Below are positions 43,760 to 55,204 of a stretch of DNA of 64,000 nucleotides, one piece after another. The stretch covers positions 293,001-357,000 of the forward strand of contig VWND01000027.1 in NCBI GenBank assembly GCA_009599575.1, written 5' to 3'. Position 1 is the stretch's first letter, and each line of letters starts with the position of its first letter. This DNA comes from Blumeriella jaapii. Lineage: Eukaryota > Ascomycota > Leotiomycetes > Helotiales > Drepanopezizaceae. Under the pieces are notes generated by a model that did not search any database, was not told the DNA's origin, and saw only the letters and a program-made list of their open reading frames with translations. The position numbers were made by a program, and so were the translations under genes.

Positions 43760-44659
43760 TCTTTTCCGGCTTCTTTTCTTATAAAAAGGTATAATAAAGC
43801 TCGTGGCCATTTAATTATATATTTTACGCTTTTCAATCTTATTATTAACAATCGAATATAATCGTTTACTTTTTTTTTAATTATTAATTTCGGAAATCAT
43901 AATATAATTCTAGGAAAAGCTTGGTTGGCCGAACACCAAGTTTTATTAAATTGTAATAAACGCAAGCTTTATTAGCCGAAATCTTACTTTTTTATAGCTT
44001 TTTACGCTCGTTGTATTAAAATCTCTTATTTGCATTTCCGAAAGATTTAATTTCGCTATTAAAACGACGCTGTAAAACGTAACAAAAACCTTGACCAATT
44101 ATAGCAAATCTACGACGTTGTGCAAAGCGCGAAAAAATCGAATTTTATTCGCGGTGCCAATTTTAATAGCGACGCTAATGAAATAATACAAAAAATCACA
44201 CCACCATTTTCCCAGGCTAACGATCCTTTTTTTATTATTTCTCCTTCTTTTTCTTTTCTTTTCCCTTCGTCAAAACAGCTTTTTTGTTTTACGAAAAACA
44301 GTTATACTAAAAACCGAAGAAAAGCCTTCGCCGCGATAGCTTTTCAGCTTAATATAATCGATAATTTAAATAAGCCATTTTTTAAACTTTTCAAACGATC
44401 AATTCGAAAACGAATTTCTTAATCTACTGCTTATCCAATTTTTATCTGCCAGATTATTATATACGCTTTTAAGCTGATTTTCAGAAAAAAAGCAATTGAA
44501 ATGTTTTTAATCTTTCTATACGAAATCGATAAAATACTAGACGACTTTACGTATAATACTTTTTTTAAAACTTAATTTTACAGTTTTTTCGAACGTTTCA
44601 AAACTAACGAAATATCGATTTCGACTTTTTCAACCAGCTTAGCAAAGCTAACTTCGAAT

Positions 44660-45480
44660 AAATTTTCTTTCGAATTTTTTTTTTCGGAATACAAAAACTT
44701 CGAACACGTGTTTTCTAAGGCCGTTAGTAATGAGCTAGCCTTTTACCGGCCTTACGATTATAAAATCGAGCTTATTATAAGTAAAAAAAAGCTGAAATAT
44801 ATTCTTTTATATAAAATATCGATTTTAAAGCTCGAGATTATTAAAACTTATTTGCAAAATAATTTTAACAAAAGCTTTATCGAACCTTTTACCGCTTTTT
44901 TCGCTGCTTTAATGCTTTTCGCTAAAAAACCCGACGGTTTATTGCGTTTTTGTATCGATTATCGAGCTTTTAATAATGTTATTTGTAAAAATCGCTATTT
45001 TTTCTTTTTTATCGATAAAACCCTCGCTCGTTTTTCGAAAGCGCGAATTTTTACGAAGCTCGATATTCGTTAAGCTTTTTATAAAATTCGTATAAATTCC
45101 GTCAGTAAAAAACTAACGACGTTTCGTACGCGTTACGGCGCTTATAAATGCAAAATACTATCTTTTGGCTTTATTAATAAATTCGCAATTTATCAACGCT
45201 ATATAAACGACGTTCTTTTCGATTATTTAAACGATTTTTGCATTATATACCTAAATAATATTTTTATTTATTCGTTCGATTTTTTAAAATACGTTATATA
45301 CGTTCGCAAAATGTTTTAAAAGTTCGCTAACGCTGAATTACAGGCCGATATTCGAAAGTCTGAATTTAACGTTATTCGGATCCGTTATCTAGGTTTTATT
45401 ATTTCGACTAAAAGTCTAGAAATAAATCCAGAAAAAGTTTCCGTAATCGCTTATTAAAAGCCTTTTATTATTGTAAAAAA
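44660..45480 (+). pseudogene. Reverse transcriptase region of element B (catalytic motif lost)
   Basis: A 121-codon open piece (44708-45073) has LAFYRPYDYKIEL, then FAKKPDGLLRFCIDYRAFNNV and ARIFTKLDIR, the Gypsy RT blocks. Downstream the expected YLDD reads YLNN (45248-45259); both catalytic Asp codons (GAC/GAT) have become AAT by G-to-A change. RQAF is interrupted by TAA. Enzyme activity is impossible. Confidence 0.9.
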
Positions 45481-46149
45481 TATACAAAGCTTTTTTGGTT
45501 TTTATAATTTTTATCGACGTTTTATTCGAAACTACGGTATAATTGCAAAGCTTTTGGTTTATTTAACCAAAGCTAACGTTTTTTACAATTTCATTTTTAA
45601 ATATCAGAAGAGTTTCGATCTTTTTATACTAGCTTTTACTATTATACCAGTTTTATAATATTATAAGCAAAACCTTTTTTGCATATTGAAAATTAAAGCT
45701 TCCGACGGCGTAGTGGCTTTTATGCTTTCGCAATTCCATAATAACGATTAGCTTTTAATCGCTTATTTTAGCAAAACCATAGCTTTCGCAAAGCTAAACT
45801 ACGTCGTATACGATAAAAAAATATTCGCAATCGTAAGATTTTTAAGCAACTTTCGTGCTAAATTAGCTAGCTCAGTTTATCAAATCAAAATAATCATTAA
45901 TTACAAAGCTTTAAAATACTTTATAATTTTCAAACTCTTAAACGTTCGATAAATACGCTAAGCCGAGCTTTTCGCCGATTACAACTTTTTTATTACGTAC
46001 AAACCAAATAAACACAACCTTTTAGCTAACGCATTAACACGTCGTACGAGCGAACTCGACCGCCAAAACTTTTTTAAACGCATTCAGCGCCTGCAAACCC
46101 TTTTTCGAGCCGATCAGATCGATCACCGCTTTTTAATTAAAAAACTTCG

Positions 46150-47580
46150 ATCTTTTACGACTTTCGAAACAGCTGTTTTTATCGTTGAAATAACTGATTT
46201 TTCTTTCGCACTTCGTATCGTTGATCAGCTTTTTCACGCTAATCGCATAGCTAGCAGCTTGATAGCTTTTCGAAAGAAAGCTATACGAAACGCTACGAAA
46301 AAAAACGACGCTAATAATATTTCGTTTTCGTATATATTTAAACGCGACCTGCTGTTATATTACGGTCGCTTAATAATATTAAACGTCGATTATTTTCGTT
46401 TAGCTTTTGTACGAGAAATGTATAATTAAATTTCCACCGTTTATTTTAGCGTTCGCAAAATTACGCAATTGCTTTCGGATTAATATTATTGGCGAGGTAT
46501 AATAGCTTTCGTAAAATAATATTATCGCAACTGCCACGCTTATCGAAAAAGTTTTGTTTTAAGAAATAAGCGCTCCGGCCTTTTTCAGCTTTTTTTTATT
46601 TTTGACCATTTTTAAAAGCACGTTACAATAGACTTTTGCAATTTTAATAAAACAAATACGATTACGATAACGTATTCGTAATAATAGATCGCTTTTCTAA
46701 GCAGGCTATTTCGATCCTCTGCTATAAAAATATCGACGCTCGAAGCTTCGCCAAATTATATATATTTTACGTATACAGGTATTTTAGCTTTTTAAAAAGT
46801 ATTATTAGCGATCGTGGCCTTTAGTATTAATTTACTTTCTGATCTAAATTAAATAAAATACTCGGTACGCAATTAAAGCTTTCGACAGCCGTTTATTTTA
46901 AAACCGATGGTCAGACCGAAATTTACAATTAATACTTGCAAAAACGCTTTCGATTTTTCGTAAATTTTTACTAAAACGATTAAAGCGAATTTTTTTTAAT
47001 AATGGATTTCGCTTAAATAGGTTTTTTTTACGAAAATCTAAATAGCCTTTTATTTTTTGAAATTATATACAATTACGCTTTTTATATTAATTGAAACTGG
47101 AAGCTCGATATTTTTTTTTTTTCCAATTTTTTATATAAGCTAAACGCAAACGAAGCTCGTGCGTACGCTCGCCGCTATTACGACGCTTAAAATCTCGCTA
47201 AATCGCATTTTTAACAAGCTTACGACAAAATAAAAAAAAATGCGAATAAATTTCGCCGCGCGATCGATTTTAACGTTAGCGATTACGTATAACTCGATAT
47301 GCGTTTATTTCCGATTTTCCGGCCTTTTCGCAAGCTCGACAATTTTACAAACGGCTTTTTTAAAATTATAACCAAAATTTTCGACAACGCTTTTAAGCTA
47401 AACTTTTTTAATATTATAAACGTATATTCAGTTTTTTACGCTAATCGATTGCGTAAAACAACTGACGACGCGCTTTCAGATCAGATTAACCTAGCTTTTG
47501 AACTTATTAATATAATTAATAAGTTTAAATACGAAGTCGAAGAATTAATCGCTTGTCGAGTGCAGCGGAAGATTTTTTAA
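46150..47580 (+). pseudogene. Integrase and chromodomain-like tail of element B
   Basis: Blocks parallel those at 591-1900: NCHAYRKSF, IDFCNFN, ISDRGL, TDGQTEIYN. The last 93-codon open piece (47299-47580) reads FRKLDN, NAFKLNFFNIINVYSVFYANRLRK and KYEVEELIACRVQRK, the integrase C-terminus joined to the start of a chromodomain. Several stops. Confidence 0.85.
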
Positions 47581-48121
47581 TACCGAGCTTTTTAAATAAG
47601 CTTAAATAAAAATCTTACGTAGTATTTCGCGTTTGATTTTATATACGCTTTTTTAAAAGTGCGCGACTTTTATTTGGCGCATAAAAAGCTTCCCGGTCCT
47701 TTTGCAAAACTTGTAAATTGGCTGAAAGCGTATTCCGAAGGTTTGGATTCGTACGATTATTTAAATAATGACGTACCAATAAATAAAAGCTCAAGGGCGC
47801 GCTTTTTTCGGACGGGGGAATAATATGACGATTTATTCTGTTACCATTTCTCGTGTCATCCCAGCAACTACGTATAGCTGCAAGCTCCCTAGCAATTACG
47901 TATAGCTGCAAGCTCCCTGGTCTTTTAATAAGTCTTCCTATCAATTGTAAAAATTATTTATATATATAAGATTTTTTTTTTTTAGCAACTTCTGCCTTTT
48001 GCAATTATTGATTCTAAGTGAATATCTTTGTTACAAAACCAAAGGCTCGTTTTTTTATATTATATGAACTCGGCGACCAGTTGACTGATCTTCCAGCCCT
48101 TCGACTGATTAGATCGTCACA

Positions 48122-50233
48122 CTTGGTTGGCCGAATACCAAGTTTTATTAAATTGTAATAAACGCAAGTTTTATTGGCCGAAGTTTTATTTTTCTACAGC
48201 TTTTTACGCTCGTTGTATTAAAATTTTTTATTTGCATTTTCGAAAAATTTAATTTCGCTATTAAAACGACGTTATAAAACGTAACAAAAACTTTGATTAA
48301 TTATAACAGATTTACGACGTTATACGAAGCGCGAAAAAATCGAATTTTATTCGCGGTGCTAATTTCGATAGCGACGCCAATAAAATAATATAAGAAATTA
48401 TACCATCGCTTTTTTAAGCTGCCGATTTTTTTTTTATTATATTTTTTTTTTTTTTTTTTTCCTTCGTCAAAACAGTTTTTTCGTTTTACGAAAAATAGTT
48501 ATATCAAAAACCGAAAGAAAGCTTTCGCCGCGATAGTTTTTCAGCTTAATATAATCGATAATTCAAATAAGCAATTTTTTCCTGAATTTTCCAAACGACC
48601 AGTTCGAAAACGAGTCTTTTAACCTACTGTTTATTTAATTTTTATTTGCCAAATTATTATATACGCTTTTAAACTAATTTTCAAAAAAAAAGCAATTAAA
48701 ATGTTTTCAACCTTTCTGTACGAGATCGACAAAATACTAAACGATTTTACGTATAATATTTTTTTTAAAATTTAATTTCATAGTTTTTTCGAACGTTTTA
48801 AAACTAATGAAATATCGATTTCGACTTTTTTAATTAGCTTAGCAAAGCTAATTTCGAATAAACTTTTTTTCGAATCTTTTTCCCCGGAGTACAAAAACTT
48901 CGAATACGTATTTTCTAAAGCCGCTAATAACGAGCTAGCTTTTTACCGGCCTTACGACTATAAAATCGAGCTTATTATAAATAAAAAAAAGCTGAAATAC
49001 ACTTTTTTATATAAAATATCGATTTTAAAGCTCGAAATTATTAAGATTTATTTGCAAAATAATTTTAATAAAAGTTTTATCGAACTTTCTATCGCTTTTT
49101 TCGTTGTTTTAATGTTTTTCGCTAAAAAACCCGACGGTTTATTACATTTTTATATCGATTATCGAGCTTTTAATAATATTATTCGTAAAAATCGCTATTT
49201 TTTTTTTTATCGATAAAACTTTTGCTCGTTTTTCGAAAGCACGAATTTTTACGAAATTCGATATTCGTTAAGCTTTTTATAAAATTCGAATGGATCCCGT
49301 TAATAAAAAACTAACGACGTTTCGTACGCGTTACGATGCTTATAAATGTAAAATGCTACTTTTTGGCCTTATTAATAAATCCGCAATTTATTAACGCTAT
49401 ATAAACGACGATTTTTTCGATTATTTAAACGATTTTTGTATTGTATATTTAAATAATATTTTTATTTATTCGTCCGATTTTTTAAAACACGTTATATACG
49501 TTCGCAAAATGCTTTAAAGGCTCGCTGACGCTGGATTACAGGCCGATATTCGGAAATTTGAATTTAACGTTATTCGGACCCGTTATTTAAATTTTATTAT
49601 TTCTACTGAAAGCTTAGAAATAAATTTAAAAAAGATTTCCGTAGTCGCCTACTAAAAGCCTTTTATTATTGTAAAAAATATACAAAGTTTTTTTAGTTTT
49701 TATAACTTTTACCGACGTTTTATTCGAAACTACGGTATAATTGCAAAGTTTTTGGTTTATTTAACTAAAGCTAACGTTTTTTACAATTTTATTTCTAAAT
49801 ATTAAAAAAGTTTCGACCTTTTTATACTAGCTTTTATTACTGCATTAATTTTATAATATCACAAGTAAAATCTTTTTTGCATATTAAAAATTAACGCTTC
49901 CGACGGCGTAGTAGCTTTTGTGCTTTCGCAATTTTATAGCGACGATTGGCTTTTAATCGTTTACTTCAGCAAAACTATAGCTTTCGCAAAGCTAAACTAC
50001 GTCGTTTACGATAAAAAAACGCTCGCAATCGTAAAATCTTTAAGCAATTTTCGTATTAAACTAGCTGGCTTAGTTTATTAAATTAAAATTATTATTAATT
50101 ATAAAACTTTGGAATATTTTATAATTTTTAAATTTTTAAACGCTCGATAAGCACGTTGGGCCGAGCTTTTCGCCGATTACAACTTTTTTATTACGTATAA
50201 ACCAAATAAATATAATTTTTTAGCTGACGTATT
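48122..50233 (+). mobile_element. Family-1 Gypsy element A, continuation (protease to RNase H)
   Basis: Resumes with CTTGGTTGGCCGAA, exactly where 41639 stopped, and parallels 43915-46030 of element B: reverse transcriptase with YLNN-type loss (near 49440-49460) and RNase H. It is cut at 50233 in the segment that reads AGCTGACGTATT by a reversed LTR. The remainder of A is not found in this window. Confidence 0.88.
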
Positions 50234-50303
50234 TGTGACGATCTAATCAGTCGAAGGGCTGGAAGATCAGTTAACTGGTCGCCGTGTTTATATGGTATAA
50301 GAA
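50234..50303 (-). repeat. Family-1 element C, reverse, first piece of its LTR
   Basis: TGTGACGATCTAATCAG and about 50 more bases of the reversed LTR, ending ATAAGAA. The LTR resumes at 57908 after element D. A candidate target duplication GTATT lies at 50229-50233, but its partner is not in view. Confidence 0.85.
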
Positions 50304-50717
50304 TGTAAGGATTGAAAGGCAGGGAAATACTAGTTCAAACAATAGAGCTCAGATAAGATTGGGTTGATAGTCAGACTGATTTCTACCTTCTACATTTCTA
50401 ATAGAAAGCGTATATAAATACAAAAAAAGGAGTGGAGCCTTCGAAAAAAGTTTTTCCCAGAAAACCAAGCGAATTTTATTTAGTATACTTTTCCAGCTTT
50501 TATTCCGATTTTTTTTCAATCTTTTTTAATATAACTTTAATAACTGGTTTTTTAGTAATTACTTTTATAAAATGTTTTATTTAAATATTATTTTCAGCTT
50601 TTATAATACTATCCGGCCCCTACGGCCTATTCGCAAAAAGTATTATTCGAAAGTTAATAAACAGCAAAAGGTTTTGGCGGATCATTTGATTTATATACGT
50701 AATATTAATTTCTGATA
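50304..50717 (-). repeat. Element D LTR, left copy
   Basis: 414 bp. Differs from the right copy by C/T and G/A transitions, for example GGTTCCTGACA on the right against AATTTCTGATA here. Includes the shared block ACTATCCGGCCCCTACGGCC. Confidence 0.85.
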
Positions 50718-50972
50718 TTATTTTTTTTTTTAAGCCTTTGGTTTTTAAAAGCGATTGATTTTTTTATGCGTATGCTTTCGTATATAACGTGCGTTACGCT
50801 TTCGAAATAACATACGGTTTCTTTCGCTTTTGGTCGTAAATTATAGCTGTTTTTTTCGCTTTCGGTCGTAAATTATAGCTGTTCTGCTGTTTTATTTTTT
50901 TTGTTTTCGGTAGCATTCGCATTTTCGTTTGAAAAAGCCTTTTTTTTTAAAATGGCCGCTATTTTTCTGTTT

Positions 50973-51014
<42 letters not shown>

Positions 51015-53978
51015 TTTTTCGTTAGCTTTTTTTTATTTTAATCAATTGTTTTTCGCCGCGTTCGCCGCGAATTTTTAAAATACTTTTGACTTTTATCTGC
51101 TTTCGGTGCGCTCGCCTAATTTTACGCGAAAATATTACAACGGCCTTTTTGCTTTTTTGCGTTTTCGAATTTTTTAGCGTAAAATACAACCGCTGCAAAG
51201 CTTCGTATATTTAATGCTTTTTTGTAAATCTTTTAAATTTTTATTCGAATTCGCTTTTAATTAGCTATAAGTTTTTATTATACGCGCTATCGAAACGCAA
51301 ACTTTTTTCGCGGATTTTAACGATTTTATAAATCGTTTCGATATTGCCACCGCCGTTGCCGCTTTTTTTTTTTTTGCTGCCGAAGCCAAAGCTTTTGCTA
51401 AAACTTTTATCGATTTTATTATTTACGACGCTTATATAAATCGTTTAAAAAAAAGTGACGCTTCGGCTTTTATAATAATCGGAAATCGTACGAATCGCGC
51501 CGCGGCTCGGGCTGCCGCTGCCGCTGCTGTTACTGCGCCCGTTTTTGCCGGTTTGGCGGCTGCTACTGTTTTAAAAGCTTTGGCCGCGCCGGCCTTTTTA
51601 TTTAACGACGCTAATATAAAACGTATTTTCCGACGTTTCGAAAACGTCGCTCGAATTTATTTTAATTAATTAAATTAAATTCTGGATTTTTACGAAAATA
51701 TCGTAGTTGTAATTCAAAAATCGATTACGGCTATCGTAAAAGCTTTAATTAAAATAAATCGAATATTTTGCGAATTCGTTTAATATTAATTTTTTTTAGC
51801 CTGCCGCTGCTTTTAAATTTAAAAAAAATAATAAAAAAAATAAAAAAAAAAATAACGATAATAATACGAAAAATAAATTGATTTAGCGGCGGTTCTAAGA
51901 TTTTCTAAATATTTTTTTTTTTTTTTTTTTTTTTTTTGCTTTTACGACGCGCATTCGTTATTGCTCCGTTGCTATTATTTATCGTATTTTTTAAATATTT
52001 TTTTATAATTTTTTTTGCGTTCGTAAAATAATTTTCTGGCTTTTACGAGTTTTCGCTTAGTAAATAATTTTTTTATCGCACCAAATAATATCGGCCCTTT
52101 TTTGTATTTTTGTAAGCTTGTATTAATTTGATTTTGTATTTTTCGGGTTTTTAAAATTTTATTATATTATTTTTCGGCTCGGTGTCGTTCCGATTCTGCC
52201 AAGGTTCTAATAAAAAAATATAAAAAATATCGTAAATATAATATAAAAAAAAAAACTCGAATTAGTAAGCTTGGCCGTATTCGTATATAATTCGCTTGAT
52301 TTTAAAAGGTTCTAGATATTTATTTAAAAGCTTTCGAAAAAGTCGCAGTTATCGAAGGTTTTTAATCGATAATAGCATTTTGTCGTTTATTTAAAATCTA
52401 GTTTTTTTGTGTTTAGCGTCGTAAAATCTTTTATAATTCGCGTTAGTTTTTTTTAGCTTTTTATTAAATATTTTTTTTTTTTTTGCAATATTTTAATTCG
52501 TTTTTCCGCTGACGGTACCCTTTTTTTTACGACGTCGCTTTCGACGTTGCTGCTAAATTCTAAATAAAAGCCGTATAATATACGAAAAAAAATAAAATTC
52601 GTAAAAGCGTATATCGAATTATTATACGTAAACTCGGCTAAAGCAAGCTTCGTAGCCTAATCGTTTTGTCGATAATCGCAGTACGTACGAAAATAAAATT
52701 TTAAAACTTAATTTTAACGTTCCGTTTGGCCATTTGTCTGAAAATGAAAAGCGGTGCTTAATCGACGTCGTATTTATAAATAAAATATTATTAAAAACCA
52801 GAATTTATTAATGAAAACTAACCCTTTGTTTATAATAATTTTTTTAAAATAGCCAAAATTTTTGTAAACGTATTATATAAATATTTTAGCCAAATTTAAA
52901 ATTAAAATCGTTTTTTATATCGGTATATATTTCGACAGCTTCGTATATCGATTTATTATAACGAATATCGAATCGTAAATACGATTTCGTTTTTTATTAA
53001 AAAATAAATCCGTAATAAAATTTATAATTTTTTTTTTAAAATTTCGTAAAAATCGAAAAAAAGGCTAACTCGCCATAGGGTCGGTGCTTTCTAAATTTGC
53101 TTTTCTGGCATTTTCCATACGTATTAACGTAACGTTTTACGTCGCCTCGTAAACCAGGCCAAAAATACTTTTTTTCGACTAATTTTAGCGTTCGCCGAAA
53201 GCTTTAATAGCCGGCGGTCGGATCGTCGTAATTAATTTTTAATATTTCGCTTTTAATAACGCTTTTATTCGGAATATACGCACGTTTTTTATAACGTAAT
53301 AATCCATTTTAGCTTATACGCTAATATTTTTCGAATCCGGCTCGATTGTTTTGCGAAACCGATTCGTACGTTTTTTATAATATAAAAAAATCAAATTTTT
53401 GCAATTTAAAAATAGTTTTATAAATCGGTTCTGCTAGCTCGTTATTAACCGTTTCGAATTATAGTAATACAGCGGCTACGCTTCGTAATATATATTATTT
53501 GCAATTAATAATATTAGTAAAAAATAATCCGGCGAAAAAGCTTTTTATTTGGCTTTTTCCCGCTTATTTTTTATTTTTTGATTTCGTTAATAAAAGTTTC
53601 GAATATTTATCGGCGCGAAATAGTTTATGCCCCGATTTTAAACGTATTTTTATTGCGAAAAATATTTTAAAATTTTTTAAATAAGCTAATTTCAATTTAT
53701 AATACAGCGTAAGCAGCTGCTCGTTATTTTTTTTTAAATTTTTTTTTAAATTTGGCCGGCGGAAAAAACCATCCGCCGAATTAAAAACTTTTGTTTTATA
53801 TTCGATTGCAAAATCGTATTTAGCTAGCTCGTCGGCCCATTTCGCTTAGCGTTCGTTTAAACGTTTTTTCGTAAAAAAGTATTTCAGATTATAATAATTT
53901 ATACGTATAATAATAACGTCGGAAGCGCTACGTAAATATTAGCTTTATTATTTAAAAGCGTAAATTATAATTATTAGC

Positions 53979-54284
53979 TTAGCGTCGTAAATTTTGTATT
54001 TTTGTTTTATAAAAAAAAGCTTTTTCGAATAATATACGATAAAATGCCAACGTGCCATCGCATTTTTTTCGAATAATTAAAATAATATTCCGTTTATAGC
54101 GAATTTCGAAGCGTTTGTTTCGATTTGGATTTTTAATCGAAAATCGAAATAACGTAAAATCGATGCTTAGCAAAACTTTTTTTTTAAAAATAAAAAAGCG
54201 ACTTTCGCTTCGAATAAAAAACGAAAAAAGCCCGATATTTTTTTTCGTTGCATTTCTTTTAAAAAATCTATAATAAATCGGCAA
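53979..54284 (-). pseudogene. RNase H region of element D
   Basis: A 101-codon open piece with PIYYRFFKRNATKKN, RIPed AFRYSIKNPNRNK-type sequence, and KKCDGTLAFYRILFEKAFFYKTKIQN, which parallels the RNase H consensus xDGTWHPVAYRSRSLxxAExNYxIYD. Weak but positioned correctly downstream of RT. Confidence 0.6.
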
Positions 54285-54399
54285 AGCTTAGCGTAATTTT
54301 TAATAAAACGTTTGTAAAAATTAATAAAACTCAAAAACACTTAAATATTTCGCCACGTAATAAAAAAAAGCTATTTCCGAATATTATTTATTTTTTTTG

Positions 54400-55204
54400 G
54401 GTCCATTTCAATTCTCGTAAAAGTAACGACGAAGCCTAGAAACTCGACCGTATTCGTATCGAAAATATATTTTTTCAGATTTTCGTAAAATTTGTTAATA
54501 CGAAGTTTTTCGAAAACTTTTTTTACCGCGTTTGTATAATCGTCGGGATTTTCGGAAAATATTAAAATATCGTCGAAATTGTGACGACACGTATGCTGGA
54601 GAACAGGTAGGCGAAGGGCTTAGAATATCAAGGTGCAGAACCTGGAAGAGGTTCTGCTGGAAGAAGCTATATACATATGGGTTTAAGGTTCGGCAAGGGC
54701 CGGAAGGCCGAAGGGCCGAGGGGCCAAGGGGCCAAGGGCCAAGGCCGGGAAGCCGAAGGGCCGAGGGGCCGAACGGGCCACGTCGTCACAGAAAGAAATT
54801 ATATACGTAATATTTATTGAACCGATTAAAGCTTAATTAATATACGCTTAAAAAGTTGCTAATGCGTTCGAAAGGCCGAAAGATAATACGCAATATTCGA
54901 AATATTCGTAACGAATGCGAAACGCAGTTTTCCATTTATTTTTCTTTTTTATTCGAAAGCGGTAATACGCCCAAATAAAATTTAATTTAATAAATATTTT
55001 AATTTTTTTTAAACGATTTAAAATTTCGCTTATAAAAGATAAAAAAATTCGATTTTTAACCGTAATTGCGTTTAAACTTTTATAATCGACGCATAATCGT
55101 AAACTTCCGTTTTTTTTCGATATAAATATTACCGATGCGCCGGCAAAGCTAATAAATCTTTTTATCCAGTTTTTTTTCAAATTCGAATCGAAATATTCGC
55201 GCAA
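54400..55204 (-). pseudogene. Reverse transcriptase of element D, split by a 211-bp insertion
   Basis: A 118-codon open piece (55204-54848) reads SVIFISKKNGSLRLCVDYKS, LNAITVKNRIFL, IKIFIKLNFIWAYYRFRI, KTAFRIRYEYFEY and LSFGLSNALATF, the Gypsy RT palm and fingers with the first catalytic Asp of KLDL changed to Asn. The insertion at 54580-54790 follows. Beyond it the frame resumes at FDDILIFSENPDDY, i.e. the YxDD loop is immediately adjacent to the insertion. Confidence 0.88.
54580..54794. mobile_element. GC-rich insertion with 9-bp terminal inverted repeats (solo LTR or short non-autonomous element)
   Basis: TGTGACGAC at 54580-54588 and GTCGTCACA at 54782-54790 are perfect inverted repeats. 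GAAAT occurs before it (54575-54579) and at 54795-54799, so the target duplication fits if four more bases (GAAA) belong to the insert. The right half holds GGCCGAAGGGCCGAGGGGCC-type tandem repeats. No RIP-like decay is visible, unlike everything around it. The TG...CA ends suit an LTR. Confidence 0.75.

Larger units (their letters stand above)
41640..48121 (+). mobile_element. Family-1 Gypsy element B, full length, nested in element A
   Basis: 6,482 bp with 298-bp LTRs (41640-41937 and 47824-48121), both having two copies of the 28-bp unit. The 5-bp duplication CTTGG occurs at 41635-41639 and 48122-48126. The interior reads gag (about 42250-43770), protease (about 43800-44000), reverse transcriptase (44680-45480), RNase H (45690-45960), integrase (46150-47200) and chromodomain-like tail (47460-47600); a purine tract GGACGGGGGAATAA precedes the 3' LTR. 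Stops are frequent. Inactive. Confidence 0.93.

Noticed and set aside
47639..47944. 101-codon minus-strand ORF over the family-1 pol tail and LTR
   Set aside because: Antisense shadow of the retrotransposon; a matching shadow exists at 2032-2265.
50975..51012. 38-T homopolymer read as a poly-A tail of a LINE
   Set aside because: It lies inside the interior of element D between its two LTRs and is not associated with LINE coding sequence.
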